Under the pieces are notes generated by a model, which saw nothing but the letters and a program-made list of their open reading frames with translations, was not told the DNA's origin and searched no databases. A DNA stretch of 64,000 nucleotides from Candidatus Poribacteria bacterium (GTDB lineage Bacteria; Poribacteria; WGA-4E; WGA-3G): NCBI GenBank assembly GCA_958295945.1, contig OY282386.1:1302001-1366000 (forward strand). Reading direction: 5' to 3'. Made by a program: the position numbers and the translations under genes. How positions within the stretch are numbered: the stretch's first letter is position 1; each line of letters begins with the position of its first letter. Shown in pieces: positions 25,118 to 34,677 of the stretch.

Positions 25118-25228
25118 TGTGGGAAGAAAAAGTCCTATCCTATCTAACAAATACGTCTCAAATATTATATAAACCACATTCACCATTTTTCCATGTAAGA
25201 AATACGTATAACTCAAGGAGAATTCCCG

Positions 25229-28200
25229 ATGTTAGTCAAAAAATACATAATCTTGCTCAGTGTCTTTTCAGTATTTTTCTCAGGACTATTCTTTGTCACC
25301 CTAAGTTTTTCACAAGATGAAGCGACTGATGAAAAAATTATTGAACGATACAAGTTGATGCTCATTCGGAAACCGAAAGAGGGGAGTACGTTTGATAGAC
25401 TTTATCAGTTTTATCTTGAAGGATCGGGTTTAGAAGCGATGGTCTCTGATTATCAATCGGAGGCACAGGAAAAACCTAACGATCCGAACATTCAACTTAT
25501 CTTGGGGCATATATATAAACGACTGGGTAAGGACGAGGAAGCCTTGACTGCGTATCAACGCGCTGTGGAACTCTCACAGAATGATTATTATGCACATTTT
25601 GCGTTAGGTCAGTTGTATGTGATACTCCGTCACCATGAAGATGCCATTAGTGAATTGACGAAAGCAACATCGTTATCAGAACAGGCACAGACTATCTCTC
25701 CCGAAGAGTTGACAGATATTTACAAGACATTGGGGCATGCGTATTTTAGCCGCGATATGTTAGATGAAGCGATTAAGGCGTGGGAAAAGATTTCTGAACT
25801 TGATCCTGACGATATCTTTGCACGAATAGAACTGGCTGACCTGTTTCGTGAACAGGAGTTGTATACTCAAGCCATTGCACAATATGAAGAAATCATAAAA
25901 CTTAAGAAAGATGACACATATCGTAAATGTTTGAGTATGCGGGAGATTGGGAAAATCCACGAAGAATCGGGTGAATATCAGAAGGCGTTGCAACAGTATG
26001 ATGCGGCGTTAGACCTGACCGCACAAGGTAATTGGCTGAGAAAAGACTTGCAACACAGGATTATTGCCATATATTCGGCAGATGCAAATTGGAAAGACCT
26101 GATTGCTTATTATGATGTTAAACTTGAGACAAATCCGAATGATCCAGAAACTCTCGGTCTACTTGCTGCAGCGTATATTGAAAATCAGCAGCTTGAGGAA
26201 GGCATTGATACCTATAAGAAGGGATTAGCACTTGCCCCAACCGATACGGGACTTCGCCTCAGCCTGATAGGCGCGCTTCGTGATGCGGAAAAGTTTGAAG
26301 ATGCGGCTGTGGAATATGAAACACTTAGTGAACAACACCCTGATGACATTGGAATATATCGCGAACTTGGAAAATTGTATCTGCAGCTTGAAAATGAAGA
26401 GCAGGCGAAGGGAGTTTATCAACGTCTGATTGATCGAGATCCGAAGAGTGCTAACATCTACATCACCCTTGCTGAAATATACACGGGGCACGAATGGCTT
26501 GAAGATGCGGTGGCTGCATATCAAAAGGCAACGGAACTTGATACTGATAATCTCGATTATATTGAGTATTATGGGGACTTTTATTATAGACAAGGTGAAA
26601 GTCCGAAGGCGATTGAAACATGGAATCGGATGGTGGTAGACACCAAAAGCACTGCTGAGAACTATGACCGTTTGGCACGTCTACTTGAAACCAAAAAGTT
26701 TTCAGACGAGGCAATTGATGCAAGTAGAAAAGCGGTTGAATTGATGCCAGCGACTTATCGTTTCAGGGAGTCGTTAGCCAAAAGACTGATGAACAATGAG
26801 TTGTATGTCGAGGCACTCGTGGAATATACGGAAGCGATGAAGCTTGCACCGAATGCGTTTTTTGCTGAACAGATGGACGACAAGCGGATTGAACTCTACA
26901 AACGGCAGGGAACACTTGTAAAAAGAATTGAAGAGATAGAAACAGAACTTGATACACCCGAACTTGCGGATAACGATAAATTTGCACAACAGAAACGGCT
27001 TGCCAAGATGTATCTGAAGTTAGGTAATACTGCCTACGCGTTGGAAATTCTTTTGGATGCAAAGAAACTACGACCCGACGATATAAATGTCAATCGTTGG
27101 GCAGCAAATATCTATGTCAAACAAGGAAGACGTGATGAAGCGATTAACATTTACCGTCATCTAACGAATATTGATAACACAAATGCGCGTGAGTATTATT
27201 CTAATATAGCGAAAATTTATCTGGAAACTCTGGATTTTGAGAAGGCTAAGGAAGCTGCGAAACAGGTCGTCGCGCATAGTCCTCGTAATCCCGAGGGACA
27301 TCACTTGTTGGCACAAATTGCTATGCAATCCGGTGATTACGACACATCTGTTGATAGTTTTAAACAAGCAATTCGTTTGCGTCCGGAAGCGATTGATATC
27401 CGTAGTGAACTGGCACAACTTTATCACAATTCAGGTGACTTTAGACTTGCAATTGCACAGTATTGGCGTTGTTGGAATCTCAGCGACAATATCAGTGATA
27501 AGCTTAGTTTTATCCAACCACTGGGAGAAGCATATTATAGTTTAGGTAGGCGTACGGAACTCGCGGAAAGATTGAAACAGATGGCTAAATCCCAGATGGC
27601 TATATCACAGACATCTGGGATTGCATCTGTCTTAGCTCTTGCCCAAGTCTATCGTAATGAAGGCGATCTATCAAGTGCGCGTTTTCAGCTTGCACGCGCA
27701 TTAGATCAGCGACGAGAGAACCCAGAACTATTATATCAACTTGTTGGCATAAGTTTAGACCTTGGTGATATTGAGGAAGCTTTAAGTTATCAGCAGCAAC
27801 TTGTCAAAGCAGATCCCGATCCTATTCATCAGCAAAAACTTGGTGAACTTTTGTTTGATGTTGGGCGCGAACAAGAAGCCGTACAAACATGGTCAAAAGT
27901 GTTGCATCAAAAGAAGCATACACTTGATGCAGAAATCAGACTCGCAAAGTTATTGATTAGACACGGGTTAATGGAGGAAGCATTCTTTGCCCTTGACAAT
28001 GCAGCGGAAAAGATAACCGGGGCAGATGCATACATTGGGTTGTATCAAATTGGTGCTACTTTGGTTGAGATAAGCGAACCTGAGAAAGCGTTACCATACT
28101 TCCAACAAATCGTAGAGATGTCAAAACCTGCACAGGGGACAGGTTTTGCTACAACAAAGAAAAAATCAAGAACTACTAATACGAATCCCAATTCCTTTTA

Positions 28201-31200
28201 TGGTCCACCTGGGACAAATATATACAAACTTCATCTTGCCAGCATTCTCTCACAACGTGTGCAACCTCAGCAGTATTCTTCAAGAAATGTCTCTCCATGG
28301 GTTCCAACCACATTTGAAGAAGCACAGGCTGCCGCACTTGTGCAGGTGAAGTCGATCATGGATGATCTCGGTCAGTTGGATGACATGTTTGCTCAGTATG
28401 AGGAAAAAGTAACTGCGAATCCCAAGGATATCCAAACGCTTGAACTGTTAGCACAACTATACATTTTGATGAAGAATCAAGAAAAAACAGATGAGGTATT
28501 AGATAAGTTGTTAACAGCCTCACCTGATAATTTAGTATATCAAGGCATTAAGTTAGGATTGTTGGTTGATCAAGAGGGTTTTCAATATGATAGCTTCATA
28601 AATTATCTTGATAAGATGACTGGATTGACATTAGATGGAAAAAATTGGTATCTGTTAGAATTTGCCTCTATATTCCTTAGTCAAGGAAAACGTGATTCAG
28701 CTGAGAAAATGTTGGATGAACTTGATGGAATGAATGTGCTTCAACTCAGTAATGGACATAGATTAATGGATCTACTTGTAAGAATGGGGAGGATAGAACA
28801 AGCAGAAGAGATGCTATCGGAACTTCCTACGACAACTGGTGCACGCACTTCACAACAATATACACGCATATATGAAACAGTATCTAACACATATCTCAGC
28901 AATGGAGATCCAGACAAAGCAATAGAATACTTTTGGAAATATATTGAAAAGACCAATCCAACAGTGTCCAATACAAGGTATGTAGCAAGTTTGACTTATT
29001 CCACCTATTCGAGCAGCCAGACGTATCAAACCAATTTTCCATCACCTACATCGTACTATACTCAGACACGGTTGGATTTTCTGCAAAAGTTTTTCAATAA
29101 AATATGGATCAAAGAACAACAAGAACTATTCTACACAGTATTAGAGGATAAGTATAACGGTTCGGAAGGTAGAAATCGTATCTATCCAGCATTAGCTATT
29201 AGTTATTGTAAATGGTGGGATGGAAAACGAGACAAGTCGCTTGAAGTACTGAACAAGTTACAAGAGGAATTCCCGGATGACCTATCATTAAAGATGAATA
29301 CGATATTCGTTTCAATTCAATCTGGCAAATACAACGTAGCATTAGATGTTGTGAAGGAACTTATTCATTCGGATCCAAAGAATCTGAATCAATATTACGA
29401 TCTGACATTACAAATTGCGATGTATACAGGCGATTCTTCTGTAGTGCGTGATTTGATGAAAAACATTTTGAACTCACCTACAAGTGTACAGCAGCTTCAC
29501 AATTTCTCACAGAAATTGCAGAGTGTGGGATTCACACAATATGCTGTTGCTGTTTCACAAAAAGCGATGGATTTAGTCTTGAGAGAAAGGGATCCGAGTT
29601 TTTTGAGAAAGTTTAGTACTCATTTAAACGATTTAGGTCGCGGGCAGGATGCTGCACGTTTGACTCAACGTGCAGCTAAGTTAGAAAATTTGAAAGTCTT
29701 GTCTGGGCAAACATTACCGAACATGAATATTCGATCGGTAACGCTTTCTCCTAAACGGTTAAAGATGATTCAAGATCGTGAGGCGAAATTAGTCAAAATA
29801 GTTGAACAGAATCCGAAATCCTTCAAAGCACAGTCCAATTTAGCCGCATTTTACTCAAGTAGAAATCAGGTGCAGAAAGCGATACAAACATATCAAGCAG
29901 CTCTTGAACTGCGTCCCAATGATAGCACGTTACGTAATCAATTTGCAGACATGTTACGGCGAGTCGGAGAAGCAAAAAAAGCAGTTGAACAATATACGTA
30001 TCTACTCAAGAACAACATCTCTACTTCCCAATACAGTTACTATCAATATGGATATATCATAGAAACATTTATCCAAGCAGGCGAAATAAAAAAACTTATT
30101 TCAATTGCCAAAGAAATGGTTGGGAATAATCAAGGTTCTGGACGTAGTAATGAATTTGTTCGTAGGATTGCTCAGCATTTTAGAAACAACAACAATAATG
30201 TTATACCACTGATTGAGATTTACGAAAAATCACTTGAGTCTGGATCAGAGACTCATTTTTATGACTTAGTTTCAGCATACATGTCTACCGGCAATCGTGA
30301 TAAAGCAAGGCAACTATTAGTAGGTAAACTCAAGACCGGACCTGCGGAAAGACAAGTAAATGTGGTACTTAGGTTGTCTAATTTAGATGAAGGTTTAGAT
30401 GATTTGAAGAATTTGGCAAAAGAATATGAGGAGAAGTTTCCTATGGATACTGCTGAATCTTCTATGTTATATCTACTTACTATCTTAAAAATAGCAACAA
30501 ATGACTTAGAGGGGTCAGATATATATGTAGAAAAACTGTTGAAGAATAAATCCAATAATATTGGATCGTATTGGCTTCATACGATTGCTAACGCATATCA
30601 GGACAAAGGGGATTCAGACCGTCAACAACGTATGCTTGAGGCTGCAATTGAAATCGTAGATCTAAATAATACCGGTCAACTATCAAACACCTACCAATCA
30701 CTTGGTAAAATATACGCAGATAAAGGGGAGAAAGAGAAAGCGAAGAAAGCCATCCGAAAAATGGGTAATCTCCGCCTGATGCGTAGTGGTGGTGCTCGTT
30801 TTTATGATAAAGATACGGTCGCTCGCACATACATGGACCACGGTTTGTATGACGAAGCGGAAGTGTTGTTGATAGAAATCATCAACGACTTATCTGCACA
30901 TTCATATTACCGTGAACGGGCTCAAGAACAATTAGTGACAATCAGAGTCAGACGTGGTGGGACAGACAATAGATTGGAAAACACAATGGATGATATGAAT
31001 ATTGCCTTACTCCGTACAAAAGCACAAGAAGAAAAAGGAAGGGGAAACTACTACGAGGCAATTAGAATCTACGAGCAGATAGTCAAAAAATCACCAGACG
31101 ACCTTGGTTCGCGTGCTGAACTTGCTTCTCTTTACACATTGCAGAATGAACAAGATAAAGCAATTGAGATGTGGGACGCTCTGCTAAAAGTTGATCCTGC

Positions 31201-34200
31201 AAATACAAAATATCAGGATGGACTTGTGGATGCATACAAAGTGGCAAATAGAATTGATGATGCGATTGAGTTTGCACAAGGATATATACAAGAGAATCCA
31301 GATACCGGTCTACACCATACTCGACTTGCAGATTTATATGCATTCAATGGACAGATTGACACTGCGATTACAACCTATAAAAAGGCGATAGAACTCTCCC
31401 CGAGTGACGCTAAATCACATGAGGAATTAGCCAAACTTTATGAGAAAAATCGAAACTATGATGCTGCAGAAAAGTCGTATAATGATGCCCTAAAATTCTC
31501 AGCACCAGGGAGTAATCAAGCGAAGGTAAGACAGAGTTTGATGAAAATTTATCAACGTCAAGGAAAATTAGAGGAGATACTGAAACAAGCTGAAGAGCAG
31601 GGGACTCTGACCTTTGATATGCAACAGGAAAGAGCACGGATATATCAAAACAACGGAGATATGGAAAAAGCAGCGAGTGCATACCAAAAGGCTTTAGGAA
31701 TGACAGCAGATAAATATGCACGCGGTGATATTCAACGGCAATTGATCAGCATCCATTCTAAACTTGGTAAATTAGAGGAATATCTGAAGGAAACAGAGAA
31801 ACAAGGAATGGTATCTTTTGAAATGCAGAGGGAGATTGCACGGTTATATCAAAATAAACGTGAATATGATAAAGCGGCAGCTGCCTACAAGAAAGCTGCG
31901 CAAATGACTACACAATCTTATGAGCGGCGAGAACTTGAACGACAAATGATGCAACTCTATCGTCAATCCGGGAAGTTTGAGCAATTTCTAAAAGATATGG
32001 AAAAGGATGGCACCCTCTCTGCTGATATGCAGGTTGAGCTTGCAAAATACTACAGTTCACGTGGGAAATCCGAAAAAGCAATAGAAGCATATCAGAAGGC
32101 GAACAATATGACAGATAGCGACCAAGAGGAAATATCAAATCTGATGATGAATGAATTTGTTAAACTTGACAAGACTGACAAAGCAATAGAAATATATGAA
32201 AGTCTCGTTAGCAATTCCTCAGAAAGTCAGTCAATTAGCTATTACAGCGGATCCTCTGGTTTCCGAATACAATCTGAAAAAGAACAAGCACGTGAATCCT
32301 TAATTAACGTCTTTAAACGCAATAGAAAACTCAACGAACTTGAGAAGATTTACAGTACTAAGTTGGAAAAGGAACCGAATGATACAGATATTCTTACTGT
32401 TTTAGCCGAGATACACCGCAATTCTAAAAATTATGAAAAAGCTGCAGAAGTCTATCAGAATCTATGTAAAATAGAACCAGAGAATGTTCGCAATTATTTT
32501 TATGCTGCTGCGTCTCTTGAAAAAATTGGACAGAAAGAACAGTCGCAAGCATTGATAGAACAAGGGAATAATGCCCTTTCGTCGAGACCAGACAATAAAG
32601 ATTCCATGTTGTTATGTACACTTGGTTCTATCTGCTATGAAAGCAAAATGTATGAACCGGCAATTACATTGTTCAAAGAAGCAGCTAAAGTGAATGAATT
32701 GACAGGTATCAATAGTAATATCCGATGGCAACAAGAGAATATATATGAAATACTTGGCAAAAGTTATATGGAAACCAAGCAGTATGAGGAAGCAGTTGAG
32801 GCGTATCAGCATAAACTGAAACTTACGACACATGATCATTCCAGAGAGAGAATTGAAAAGGCAATTAAACAAGCCTATGATGCGGGGAATCTCCACGAGA
32901 AACATATTCCAGAACAGTTGGAAAAGGTCCAACAGAATCCGAATGATGTCAATGCAAGAATTACACTTGCTGAGAGTTACGTGTCAAGTGAGAGGTATGA
33001 CGAGGCAATTGTTCAGTTTGAGAAGATCAGCGAATTGCAACCGAACTCTCCGAAATGGCACAAAACTGTAGGGGATTTATACGGAAAGACTAAACAGACT
33101 AACAACACAGAATGGCTACAAAAAGCTGCAACTGCGTATGAGAAAGCAATTGCACTGGATCCGAATTCCTATGAATTCTATGACACTTTAGCAAAGTTGT
33201 ATGCGGAAAACGGTGATTCTACAAAAGCCGAAGCAGTCTATATAAGAGCACTGAATGCATCCCACAATCCAGATGAACATGATAAGGTCGTCAATGCCAT
33301 TTTGGATCTTGATAAGTCATATAGGGAATTAGACAAACGGCTTGAGAAACTTGAAGAAATCAATACAAAAAAACACCATAGCACACTTTTACATAAACTA
33401 TTGGGTGATACCTATTTAGCTTCAGGTGATACGGAAAAAGCCTCTGTATCTTATAAGAAGTGGTTGGAGATAGTGAAAAAAGAAAGTGAGAAAGGTAAGC
33501 GTGCGATGGCATTATATCAATTTGCTGAACATCTGTTGGATACAAACAAACTACCAGAGATTGCATTAGAGGCAGCAAAGCATGCAACGCAAGCCAGATC
33601 GGATGCAACCTATTTCTCAACATTAGGCAACGCCTATCTGGTCAATGAACAATTTGAAAATGCATTTGAACAATTTGAACGAAGTTTTAACCTTATGAAT
33701 CAATCCGGCGGTTTGCGCGGTAACAAGTTAGAACCTTTATTGAGACGTATTTCACAAGCGATCGAAAATATGCAAGATAAGTCTCGGTATCAGGAACTGA
33801 TGGGTAAACTAATTGATTCAATCCCGACTGATGTTGACACTGAACTTGAAACCATCTTGTTATTGGCAGATTTCTGTCGTAAACTCAATTTGACTGATAA
33901 GGCAAAGGCATTCGTACAGAAAACGGGTTTCTTCCCTCAAACTGCTTGGTTAATACTCGGTCCGTTTGACAATGCGAACGGTGTTGGATATAGTACTGCT
34001 TTCATTCCTGAAGAACAGACGCAAATTGATAAAACCGCAGAATATGATGGGGTAACAGGTAAGATAAAATGGGTCAAAAGTTCTGATGAGATCTTTGATG
34101 GGTTCTCCGACTTTGGTATGTATGAGCAATTCTATGCCGCTTATGCCTGGATTTCATTTACATCCCCTGAAGAGAGGGAAGCAGAAATCCGATTTGATAG

Positions 34201-34426
34201 TGATGACCAAGGTAAAGTGTATTTGAATGGTAAAAAAGTATATGCACATAGAAGAACACGGGGTGCGACCATTGACCGACGCACTATTCCTGTAACGCTT
34301 GCTGCAGGAGAAAACACTATCCTTGTCAAAGTCTGCAATGAATCTCTACCGTGGGGATTCTATTTGCGCATTACTGATACGGATGGAAATCCTTTTGATG
34401 ATTTGAAAGTCGTAGATACTGAATAG
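25229..34426 (+). CDS. Giant exported TPR-repeat protein with C-terminal beta-sandwich
   Basis: 3065 residues with a signal peptide (residues 1-29, ending near LSFSQDEA) and an AAGGAG ribosome site. From about residue 40 to 2870 it consists of tetratricopeptide-like units of about 34 residues (for example EEALTAYQRAVELSQNDYYA), broken by less regular linkers near 1000-1050 and 1240-1290 (Ser/Tyr/Thr-rich). The last 160 residues, from AWLILGPFDNANGVGY to the end, form a beta-rich domain with FDSDDQGKVYLNG and ENTILVKV, similar to PA14/carbohydrate-binding modules. It is expected to act outside the cytoplasm as a scaffold or adhesion protein. The tail domain recurs in the next gene, so the two probably share a partner or ligand. 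An enzymatic role is not indicated. Confidence 0.85.
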   Translation: MLVKKYIILLSVFSVFFSGLFFVTLSFSQDEATDEKIIERYKLMLIRKPKEGSTFDRLYQFYLEGSGLEAMVSDYQSEAQEKPNDPNIQLILGHIYKRLGKDEEALTAYQRAVELSQNDYYAHFALGQLYVILRHHEDAISELTKATSLSEQAQTISPEELTDIYKTLGHAYFSRDMLDEAIKAWEKISELDPDDIFARIELADLFREQELYTQAIAQYEEIIKLKKDDTYRKCLSMREIGKIHEESGEYQKALQQYDAALDLTAQGNWLRKDLQHRIIAIYSADANWKDLIAYYDVKLETNPNDPETLGLLAAAYIENQQLEEGIDTYKKGLALAPTDTGLRLSLIGALRDAEKFEDAAVEYETLSEQHPDDIGIYRELGKLYLQLENEEQAKGVYQRLIDRDPKSANIYITLAEIYTGHEWLEDAVAAYQKATELDTDNLDYIEYYGDFYYRQGESPKAIETWNRMVVDTKSTAENYDRLARLLETKKFSDEAIDASRKAVELMPATYRFRESLAKRLMNNELYVEALVEYTEAMKLAPNAFFAEQMDDKRIELYKRQGTLVKRIEEIETELDTPELADNDKFAQQKRLAKMYLKLGNTAYALEILLDAKKLRPDDINVNRWAANIYVKQGRRDEAINIYRHLTNIDNTNAREYYSNIAKIYLETLDFEKAKEAAKQVVAHSPRNPEGHHLLAQIAMQSGDYDTSVDSFKQAIRLRPEAIDIRSELAQLYHNSGDFRLAIAQYWRCWNLSDNISDKLSFIQPLGEAYYSLGRRTELAERLKQMAKSQMAISQTSGIASVLALAQVYRNEGDLSSARFQLARALDQRRENPELLYQLVGISLDLGDIEEALSYQQQLVKADPDPIHQQKLGELLFDVGREQEAVQTWSKVLHQKKHTLDAEIRLAKLLIRHGLMEEAFFALDNAAEKITGADAYIGLYQIGATLVEISEPEKALPYFQQIVEMSKPAQGTGFATTKKKSRTTNTNPNSFYGPPGTNIYKLHLASILSQRVQPQQYSSRNVSPWVPTTFEEAQAAALVQVKSIMDDLGQLDDMFAQYEEKVTANPKDIQTLELLAQLYILMKNQEKTDEVLDKLLTASPDNLVYQGIKLGLLVDQEGFQYDSFINYLDKMTGLTLDGKNWYLLEFASIFLSQGKRDSAEKMLDELDGMNVLQLSNGHRLMDLLVRMGRIEQAEEMLSELPTTTGARTSQQYTRIYETVSNTYLSNGDPDKAIEYFWKYIEKTNPTVSNTRYVASLTYSTYSSSQTYQTNFPSPTSYYTQTRLDFLQKFFNKIWIKEQQELFYTVLEDKYNGSEGRNRIYPALAISYCKWWDGKRDKSLEVLNKLQEEFPDDLSLKMNTIFVSIQSGKYNVALDVVKELIHSDPKNLNQYYDLTLQIAMYTGDSSVVRDLMKNILNSPTSVQQLHNFSQKLQSVGFTQYAVAVSQKAMDLVLRERDPSFLRKFSTHLNDLGRGQDAARLTQRAAKLENLKVLSGQTLPNMNIRSVTLSPKRLKMIQDREAKLVKIVEQNPKSFKAQSNLAAFYSSRNQVQKAIQTYQAALELRPNDSTLRNQFADMLRRVGEAKKAVEQYTYLLKNNISTSQYSYYQYGYIIETFIQAGEIKKLISIAKEMVGNNQGSGRSNEFVRRIAQHFRNNNNNVIPLIEIYEKSLESGSETHFYDLVSAYMSTGNRDKARQLLVGKLKTGPAERQVNVVLRLSNLDEGLDDLKNLAKEYEEKFPMDTAESSMLYLLTILKIATNDLEGSDIYVEKLLKNKSNNIGSYWLHTIANAYQDKGDSDRQQRMLEAAIEIVDLNNTGQLSNTYQSLGKIYADKGEKEKAKKAIRKMGNLRLMRSGGARFYDKDTVARTYMDHGLYDEAEVLLIEIINDLSAHSYYRERAQEQLVTIRVRRGGTDNRLENTMDDMNIALLRTKAQEEKGRGNYYEAIRIYEQIVKKSPDDLGSRAELASLYTLQNEQDKAIEMWDALLKVDPANTKYQDGLVDAYKVANRIDDAIEFAQGYIQENPDTGLHHTRLADLYAFNGQIDTAITTYKKAIELSPSDAKSHEELAKLYEKNRNYDAAEKSYNDALKFSAPGSNQAKVRQSLMKIYQRQGKLEEILKQAEEQGTLTFDMQQERARIYQNNGDMEKAASAYQKALGMTADKYARGDIQRQLISIHSKLGKLEEYLKETEKQGMVSFEMQREIARLYQNKREYDKAAAAYKKAAQMTTQSYERRELERQMMQLYRQSGKFEQFLKDMEKDGTLSADMQVELAKYYSSRGKSEKAIEAYQKANNMTDSDQEEISNLMMNEFVKLDKTDKAIEIYESLVSNSSESQSISYYSGSSGFRIQSEKEQARESLINVFKRNRKLNELEKIYSTKLEKEPNDTDILTVLAEIHRNSKNYEKAAEVYQNLCKIEPENVRNYFYAAASLEKIGQKEQSQALIEQGNNALSSRPDNKDSMLLCTLGSICYESKMYEPAITLFKEAAKVNELTGINSNIRWQQENIYEILGKSYMETKQYEEAVEAYQHKLKLTTHDHSRERIEKAIKQAYDAGNLHEKHIPEQLEKVQQNPNDVNARITLAESYVSSERYDEAIVQFEKISELQPNSPKWHKTVGDLYGKTKQTNNTEWLQKAATAYEKAIALDPNSYEFYDTLAKLYAENGDSTKAEAVYIRALNASHNPDEHDKVVNAILDLDKSYRELDKRLEKLEEINTKKHHSTLLHKLLGDTYLASGDTEKASVSYKKWLEIVKKESEKGKRAMALYQFAEHLLDTNKLPEIALEAAKHATQARSDATYFSTLGNAYLVNEQFENAFEQFERSFNLMNQSGGLRGNKLEPLLRRISQAIENMQDKSRYQELMGKLIDSIPTDVDTELETILLLADFCRKLNLTDKAKAFVQKTGFFPQTAWLILGPFDNANGVGYSTAFIPEEQTQIDKTAEYDGVTGKIKWVKSSDEIFDGFSDFGMYEQFYAAYAWISFTSPEEREAEIRFDSDDQGKVYLNGKKVYAHRRTRGATIDRRTIPVTLAAGENTILVKVCNESLPWGFYLRITDTDGNPFDDLKVVDTE

Positions 34427-34447
34427 CGAATTGTCTGAACCATGATG

Positions 34448-34474
34448 AATCGGCGGGATTAGAACCCTCCAACA
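34448..34474. repeat. Family B repeat fused to a family C fragment
   Basis: aatcggcgggattagaaccc then tccaaca, directly after gtctgaaccatgatg, which matches the start of the long inverted repeat at 24820. It looks like a composite of two repeat families behind the giant gene. Confidence 0.5.
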
Positions 34475-34563
34475 ATGTCCGAAGCGCAATGAATTGCACG
34501 ACTCCAAACGCTTTCTTTGTTAATAATTAGAAATTGAATAACCCACCAAACTGCATCCGAAAA

Positions 34564-34585
34564 TGTGTATATGTAATTATACACA
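34564..34585. promoter_or_regulatory. AT-rich palindrome upstream of the LamG-TPR gene
   Basis: TGTGTATA-tgtaat-TATACACA is a perfect 8-bp inverted repeat, 92 bp before the ATG at 34678. It could be an operator or mRNA hairpin. No protein partner can be named. Confidence 0.4.
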
Positions 34586-34677
34586 CTACAATTATTGTGT
34601 CTTACAAACCCTATGAAGTCGGCTTTCAACGTCAACCCTAAAATATTATTCATATCACAATCTCAAGGAGGAATTAG

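Larger units (their letters stand above)
24742..25228. other. Spacer upstream of the giant TPR gene
   Basis: 487 bp with no credible gene. It holds a 163-bp inverted repeat (24820-24982), a family A half-arm (25087-25117) and an AT-rich tract just before the ribosome site AAGGAG of the next gene. Confidence 0.6.
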
